Assembly (NCBI GenBank): GCA_902765215.1
Contig: CACWZA010000003.1
Span: forward strand, 1-64,000
Reading direction: 5' to 3'
DNA from: an uncultured bacterium
GTDB taxonomy: Bacteria; Cyanobacteriota; Vampirovibrionia; Gastranaerophilales; Gastranaerophilaceae
Length of the DNA: 64,000 bases
The position numbers and the translations under genes were made by a program. The notes under the pieces are model-generated. The model was not told the DNA's origin. It saw only the letters and a list, made by a program, of their open reading frames with translations, and searched no databases. Of this stretch, positions 59,316-64,000 are shown in pieces. The number at the start of each line of letters is the position of its first letter. Positions within the stretch are counted from its first letter, which is position 1.

Positions 59316-60674
59316 ATGCAAGAAAAACGTTACAATTCAAAAGCGGAATTATTAAAAAGGTCTAAAGAAGCTATTAACATTCCTTTTGGTCAAATTGACA
59401 CGACAGGAAGACTTGGAACTGCTAAAAATAAAGGTAACGTTGGACAAATGTTTGAGGAATGTTGGTTTGAAAGAAAAGTCAACAGTCGAGCAGAAGCCGA
59501 TTTTAATGAATTAGGCGTTGAATTAAAAGTTACCCCATGTGTTAAAAACAAATCAAATAAATATGTAGCAAAAGAAAGGCTTGTATTAAATATAATTGAC
59601 TATATGACAGAAGTTAATAAATCTTTTGAAGATAGCAGCTTTTGGCATAAGAATAAAACACTTTTATTGATGTACTATGAATATTTCAAAGATGTACCCG
59701 TTACTGATTTTAAAATATTAGAAACTCTTTTATATGAATATCCTGAAAAAGATTTAATTGTTATTAAACAGGATTGGGAAAAAATTGTTCAAAAAATAAA
59801 AGAAGGTAAAGCTCATGAATTATCAGAAGGAGACACACTTTATCTTGGAGCTTGCCGTAAAGGCGCAGGCGGAGAAAAAGATTTAAGACTACAACCTTTT
59901 AATACTATCAAAGCTAATCAAAGAGCATACTCTCTTAAACAATCTTACATGACATATATTCTGAATAATTATGTTTTAAACCAAGAAAAAGAAGAATCAA
60001 TTATTGATAATGAAACACAGCTTGAAAAACAAGGTTTTGAAAATTATATTATCAACAAAATCAAACCATATTTCGGTAAATCACAAAAGGAATTAATCAA
60101 AGAATTTAAATTGAATCCTGCAATGAAAAATGTTAATGAAAGAATTATCGCTTCTATTTTGGGTATAAAAGGAAATATTGCAGCGACAGAAGAATTTACG
60201 AAAGCAAATATTGTTCCTAAAACGATACGAATTGAGTATGGAGACAAGAAAATCAAAGAAAGTATGTCTTTCCCGACTTTTAAATTTACTGAAATAATTA
60301 AAGAAGAATGGGAAGACTCATTTATGTATAACCTGTTTTCTTCTACAAAATTTATGTTTATCATATTTAAGTTTGATAAAAATAACGAATTATACTTAGA
60401 TAATGTAAAATTTTGGAACATGCCGGTAGCTGACATTGAAGAAGTCCATAAAGTTTGGGCTGAAACAGTTAAGGTAATTAAAGATGGTGTTAAAATAATA
60501 AACAAAAACGGACGTGATTTTAATAATTTGCCGGGACAAACTTTTAATAAGGTAAGTCATGTAAGACCACACGGGCAAAATAAAGCTGATACTTACAAAC
60601 TCCCCGATGGCAGAGAATTAACAAAACAATGCTTTTGGTTGAATAATAAGTATGTATTGGAACAAGTATTGTAA
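59316..60674 (+). CDS. Sau3AI-family type II restriction endonuclease
   Basis: A 452-residue enzyme of the MutH/Sau3AI fold. The N-terminal domain holds D62, E69 and K71 in ADFNELGVELKVT, the same spacing as D70/E77/K79 of MutH, so the catalytic site looks intact. The C-terminal half (about 260-452) is the second, non-catalytic MutH-like domain that binds another site, as in Sau3AI. Start ATG 59316 with GGGGTGGG upstream. Predicted target GATC, blocked by the neighbouring methylase. Confidence 0.9.
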   Translation: MQEKRYNSKAELLKRSKEAINIPFGQIDTTGRLGTAKNKGNVGQMFEECWFERKVNSRAEADFNELGVELKVTPCVKNKSNKYVAKERLVLNIIDYMTEVNKSFEDSSFWHKNKTLLLMYYEYFKDVPVTDFKILETLLYEYPEKDLIVIKQDWEKIVQKIKEGKAHELSEGDTLYLGACRKGAGGEKDLRLQPFNTIKANQRAYSLKQSYMTYILNNYVLNQEKEESIIDNETQLEKQGFENYIINKIKPYFGKSQKELIKEFKLNPAMKNVNERIIASILGIKGNIAATEEFTKANIVPKTIRIEYGDKKIKESMSFPTFKFTEIIKEEWEDSFMYNLFSSTKFMFIIFKFDKNNELYLDNVKFWNMPVADIEEVHKVWAETVKVIKDGVKIINKNGRDFNNLPGQTFNKVSHVRPHGQNKADTYKLPDGRELTKQCFWLNNKYVLEQVL

Positions 60675-60675
60675 T

Positions 60676-61554
60676 TTAGTGATTTAGCTCTTTTCCATAA
60701 ATTAATTTTTCCAAATTTATATTTGCTTGTTTCATTTTTCTTACATATGGTATTATTTGTTTATTGTCAAAATTAATAGTATCATTTAAAAGAACCCTTA
60801 AAAATAATGTTGTTTTAATAAAGAAATGAAACATATAAGTTGCTTCTTGTTTATTAAATTCAATTTTTCTATTCCAATCCATGAAGCAGCCGTGTGCAAT
60901 TTGTGAGCTGTCATTATAAAAGCCATAAACAATATCTTTTAAAGAAAATTCTTCCTTATCGTCTTTTATTTTAAAATCAATCCTATCTAATTCTTCATAC
61001 ATATCTTTATATTTGAAAAATACCGGTCTAAATTTTTTAGTAAAATATTTATCAATTTTTTCATAGTTTATATCTGATATAACAAAATCGTCAATTCCTA
61101 TTGCTTTCAATAGTTTAGTTTTAGCAGAATCTGTAATAATATCAAAATTCTTTTTTATTTCCTGTACGGCTTCTACTTTTGTTCCTGTTCTGCCATTTTC
61201 ATCTATTACTTCTCCATCACGTAACATTTTATATGTAATAAACATATTTTTGACTTTTAATATTTGAGATTCATCTAAATAATCATTTATTTTATCTTGA
61301 AATTTTGAAAGGTATGTCACTAAAATAACGGTTTCTGTTGCACTTCTCAATAATATTTTAGCTTCATTTATTTGTCCTTCTTTAATTAAAATATTTGCAG
61401 AATAAGCATTAGAAATAATCTTTTGTATGAGTGCATACAATGCAATTAATTCCTTTGTATCATATTTAAGCAAATTTATAATTGCATTAAAACAAAGGAG
61501 TAAATCATTCATTTCATTATAAAAAGCTATATTATCAATTAAGTTATCATTCAT
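60676..61554 (-). CDS. Hypothetical protein, DUF5677-like
   Basis: A 292-residue helical protein. AKILLRSATETVILVTYLSK and, near the C-terminus, YNDSSQIAHGCFMDW recall the R-S/A-x-x-E and H-G motifs of DUF5677-like proteins, which occur near defence genes. It ends one base after the restriction gene stop, convergently. No catalytic fold is known to me. The start could also be TTG 61581. Confidence 0.6.
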   Translation of the reverse strand: MNDNLIDNIAFYNEMNDLLLCFNAIINLLKYDTKELIALYALIQKIISNAYSANILIKEGQINEAKILLRSATETVILVTYLSKFQDKINDYLDESQILKVKNMFITYKMLRDGEVIDENGRTGTKVEAVQEIKKNFDIITDSAKTKLLKAIGIDDFVISDINYEKIDKYFTKKFRPVFFKYKDMYEELDRIDFKIKDDKEEFSLKDIVYGFYNDSSQIAHGCFMDWNRKIEFNKQEATYMFHFFIKTTLFLRVLLNDTINFDNKQIIPYVRKMKQANINLEKLIYGKELNH

Positions 61555-61656
61555 AGAATAATTATATACTAACTTTTGCAAAAGTTTTATACTACTTACT
61601 TATATGTAAATGCTTTCTCGATAAAATTGTTTTTATGCAATTTTAAAGGAGGAAGA

Positions 61657-61872
61657 ATGGTAGAAGTTAAAAATGAAGAACAGGAAGAAACAATGCGAGA
61701 GGTTGGACACCTTTTATTAGAGGTTAAGTGTTTGGCAAGGTTAGGGGCTTTGGCTTCTGATTCGTGTATTATTGATGATGAGTTACAACTACAGGACAAT
61801 ATAGAATATTATTTTGCATTAAAGCAAGTAGCAAACCTTATTCGCAAAATTGAACGTTTACTCTTTGATTAA
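61657..61872 (+). CDS. Small acidic protein with GALASDS core, copy 1
   Basis: A 71-residue acidic protein. Its middle, ARLGALASDSCIIDDELQLQ, is repeated in the small protein at 62016. No family recognised. AAAGGAGGAAGA is a strong ribosome binding site for ATG 61657. No signal peptide or membrane segment. Confidence 0.6.
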   Translation: MVEVKNEEQEETMREVGHLLLEVKCLARLGALASDSCIIDDELQLQDNIEYYFALKQVANLIRKIERLLFD

Positions 61873-62015
61873 GCTCTAATATTTGTACTTATATTTTATT
61901 ACTTATATTTTCTTCTCATAAAAATAAACTGGGTGCACAAAATAATCGAGACACCGTAAAATGATTCTATAAAACAGCTAGTTATAAACGTATAAACACA
62001 AAGGAGCAAAATTTT

Positions 62016-62189
62016 ATGTGTGAAAATAGCGAAATCAACCGGCTCAAAAATAGTATCATAAACGCAAGAATGATTTTATACGACTTGCAAGTGTTCTTGA
62101 AGTACGGCGCCCTTGCAAGTGATTCTAATATTATTGATGATGATTTACAGTTAAACAAAAGCAATGACGATTATTACATATATTTATAG
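62016..62189 (+). CDS. Small protein with GALASDS core, copy 2 (57 residues)
   Basis: Open frame from ATG 62016 (AAGGAG at 62001-62006) to TAG 62187-62189. LKYGALASDSNIIDDDLQLN aligns with copy 1 at 61657, including YY near the end. The stop overlaps the convergent XRE gene by 6 bases. It is shorter at its C-terminus than copy 1. A recent tandem duplication followed by divergence is likely. Confidence 0.6.
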   Translation: MCENSEINRLKNSIINARMILYDLQVFLKYGALASDSNIIDDDLQLNKSNDDYYIYL

Positions 62190-62387
62190 ATTAGAAGGTT
62201 TAACATTTAAAGCACGCGCAATTTTGAACACATTTTCAACAGTTGTATTTCTTTCACCGCGCTCTATCATACCAATAAAATTAGGGGACATATCAAGAAT
62301 TTCAGCAAGTTCAAGTTGTGTTAGATTATGGTCTAACCTTAAAGCCTTCAAGTGTTTACCAAATTTTTGTAAATCCTTTTTACTCAT
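62184..62387 (-). CDS. XRE-family helix-turn-helix regulator
   Basis: A 67-residue Cro/CI-like repressor: FGKHLKALRLDHNLTQLELA followed by EILDMSPNFIGMIERGERNT and the C-terminal helix VFKIARALNVKPSNL. One compact HTH domain, no sensor domain. It probably controls the divergent rightward genes starting at 62501 or the small protein genes on its left. Confidence 0.88.
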   Translation of the reverse strand: MSKKDLQKFGKHLKALRLDHNLTQLELAEILDMSPNFIGMIERGERNTTVENVFKIARALNVKPSNL

Positions 62388-62500
62388 TTCTACATTTTCG
62401 TGTTAATATACACATATATAAATAAACTGACCGTGCGTTTTATTCTCAAAAATGGTTAGTGTGTAAGGATAACAAGACTAAAACTAGGAGAAGTTTACAA

Positions 62501-62782
62501 ATGAAAAAATTATTTATTTTGTTACTAATGATTACAAGTTGCAGCATGGTCTTTGCGGAAGATTTTACAGACAGAATGTTGAGAGAACAAAGAGAATCAT
62601 TTAACAGAACTATGGAATATAATCAAATGGTTAACCAAAATCAAAGATTATATGAAATAAAACAGCAAATGGAACAGCAAAATTCTTATAGACCAACTTA
62701 TTACAGCAACGACAGCTATCAAAGACCAACTTATGTACAAGATAAACCTTTATATAAGTTTGGAAGTAGTTCAGAATTATAA
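62501..62782 (+). CDS. Small exported protein
   Basis: A 93-residue protein with signal peptide KKLFILLLMITSCSMVFA. The mature part is Gln-, Asn- and Tyr-rich (MEYNQMVNQNQRLYEIKQQM) without Cys. ATG 62501 has AGGAG upstream. Followed 22 bases later by the membrane protein gene. Function unknown. Confidence 0.65.
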   Translation: MKKLFILLLMITSCSMVFAEDFTDRMLREQRESFNRTMEYNQMVNQNQRLYEIKQQMEQQNSYRPTYYSNDSYQRPTYVQDKPLYKFGSSSEL

Positions 62783-62804
62783 ATAAACTAAAAAGGTAGG
62801 TAAA

Positions 62805-63869
62805 ATGTACGAATTTATGGAATTTCTCGGAAATTTTTGCGGGGTAATATTAGACCCTATCAATATAGTTTTACTAATTATCTTAGTAATATTCTTCAAA
62901 AGTAAAAGAACAAAACAAAGAGGATTCTTTAAAAATTTAGGAATAATTTTTCTCATTGGTTTTGGAATAAGATTATTATTTTTACCCATAAATATTCATG
63001 CTTCTTCAATGGATTACAGGTATTTTGGAGCAGATACCGCCTTTTTTATTTTATTTTCTAATGCAGTATTTGCAGCACTTATTTATCTTTTTTATTATTT
63101 TTCAAAAATTTTCTTTTATGTCAATATGACGCCAAAGGAAACAAGGGAATATGAAACTAAGAAAAAAAATATTACACTAATTAAAAATTTGGTAGAACGA
63201 TATGAAAATGCTAAGGATTTTGAATGTGCTGATTTTTTATACAGACTTATGATGTTTAGGGATAATAATTATAATTCTATTCAAATTCAAGCATTTTTAA
63301 ACCCTGATGAAAATATTAACTTAATTAAAAGTGCTTTATTAAGTAGTTTGTACAAAAAAATAAAACTACAAAAACTGATAAATCCACAAAATTACACGGC
63401 ACTGGTTTGGTATTATACTTTAAAATCTTATATTGCAGGGGACAATAAAGAACTTATGTATAATTTATGGAAAAATTTAAACCGTGGTTTTGAACTGGCA
63501 AAATCTAAATATATACAAGATAGCAGTAAAAAATTTAATTTTGATAATAGCGGATTTTATCAAATACCTAAAGGAATAGAAGAAAATAAATCTATTAACA
63601 AATTGGATAATAAAACGAATACACTTGTTAAAGATTCAAATAATATAATTGAATTGATAAATTCTAAACTTGAAATAATGAAAGAAAATAATAAAAATTT
63701 AAAAGATAATACTTTTTTAGCTATATGCTATGTGTATGAAGATTTAATACAAGAAGGAAATGAGCAGGATATAAAAAATCTAATAGCTTGTGTGCAAGAA
63801 AACTATCCGGATTTATACGATGACATAATAACGCATATTGCATTAAAATATTCCGGAACTAATTATTAA
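62805..63869 (+). CDS. Membrane protein with long cytoplasmic helical domain
   Basis: A 354-residue protein with three or four membrane segments in the first 120 residues (NIVLLIILVIFF, NLGIIFLIGFGIRLLFL, FFILFSNAVFAALIYLFYYF), then about 230 residues of soluble, Lys- and Asn-rich helices. It lies between two small exported protein genes in one orientation. No family recognised; it is a candidate transducer or anchor for the exported partners. Confidence 0.6.
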   Translation: MYEFMEFLGNFCGVILDPINIVLLIILVIFFKSKRTKQRGFFKNLGIIFLIGFGIRLLFLPINIHASSMDYRYFGADTAFFILFSNAVFAALIYLFYYFSKIFFYVNMTPKETREYETKKKNITLIKNLVERYENAKDFECADFLYRLMMFRDNNYNSIQIQAFLNPDENINLIKSALLSSLYKKIKLQKLINPQNYTALVWYYTLKSYIAGDNKELMYNLWKNLNRGFELAKSKYIQDSSKKFNFDNSGFYQIPKGIEENKSINKLDNKTNTLVKDSNNIIELINSKLEIMKENNKNLKDNTFLAICYVYEDLIQEGNEQDIKNLIACVQENYPDLYDDIITHIALKYSGTNY

Positions 63870-63886
63870 AATTAAGGGACAATAAT

Positions 63887-64000
63887 ATGAAAAAAATACT
63901 GACAATTTTATTTGCACTTATTTTTTGCACAGGGAGCGCCTTTGCAAAAGACTTAACTATGCACAACACATTGCAAATAAATACGGATTCAGAATTATTA
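63887..64000 (+). CDS. Start of an exported protein (partial)
   Basis: ATG 63887 with AAGGGAC upstream opens a frame to the window edge. It begins with a signal peptide, KKILTILFALIFCTGSAFA, then KDLTMHNTLQINTD. The rest lies outside. Confidence 0.7.
   Translation, partial: MKKILTILFALIFCTGSAFAKDLTMHNTLQINTDSELL

Overview
The window is an AT-rich piece of a bacterial chromosome with a Gram-negative envelope. It carries an autotransporter barrel, a TolC-type outer-membrane channel and an MCE/Mla lipid-transport set. Several lineage-specific proteins start with a short unstructured stretch containing an F-x-G motif (for example ISFKGG in the AAA protein and INFTGS at 46.1-46.4 kb). Together with glgC, the ECF and histidine-kinase regulators and the absence of photosynthesis genes, this resembles gut Vampirovibrionia (Melainabacteria, Gastranaerophilales). 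That assignment is an inference from gene style; no rRNA gene or marker tree is available here.

From 0 to 47 kb the window is ordinary chromosome. 0-10.8 kb: autotransporter end, an HMG-lyase-type aldolase, a CooC-like ATPase next to folD, an EF-hand-like repeat protein, glgC with a sugar MFS transporter, and an AAA ATPase with a lineage-specific N-terminus. 10.8-24.4 kb: pheT, pgeF, a 959-residue RTX-like protein, then one long leftward operon pyrH-frr-cdsA-rnc-rpe-mlaE-mlaF-mlaD, which links translation, phospholipid synthesis and lipid transport. 24.4-33.6 kb: a structured 538-base gap, a radical-SAM/DUF2344 fusion with RNase G, a GGDEF/degenerate HD-GYP protein, a ROK glucokinase and an RqcP-like S4 protein. 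33.8-36.2 kb: an ECF sigma/anti-sigma pair followed by three small exported proteins, behind an ECF-type promoter. 36.2-47.4 kb: tadA, a two-component system, panD, wecA/tagO, glyA, nadD-yqeK-panE and two lineage-specific genes.

From 47.5 to 56.3 kb the region is accessory. It holds repeated copies of a terminator plus the end of an initiator tRNA gene, a perfect 61-bp direct repeat, two nested pairs of 16-bp inverted repeats, a remnant of a Mu-type transposase, a fragment of an EF-hand gene, and an efflux operon (TolC, HlyD, two ABC-2 permeases) with no ATPase gene beside it. HU lies near the right edge.

At 56,251-56,295 on the minus strand lies a 45-nt 3' half of an initiator tRNA that starts exactly at the anticodon loop. 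This is the expected scar of tyrosine-recombinase integration. Its orientation predicts an island extending right past the end of the window, with the intact tRNA gene and integrase outside it. The island carries a Sau3AI-type restriction-modification pair, an internally deleted OLD-like ATPase, a DUF5677-like protein, two tiny paralogues sharing a GALASDS core, an XRE repressor, and a run of small exported and membrane proteins. The most novel material is the nested repeat architecture at 47.5-56.3 kb, the unknown island genes at 60.7-64 kb, the probable AUU start of the wecA/tagO gene, and the 47-residue gene between panD and the response regulator.
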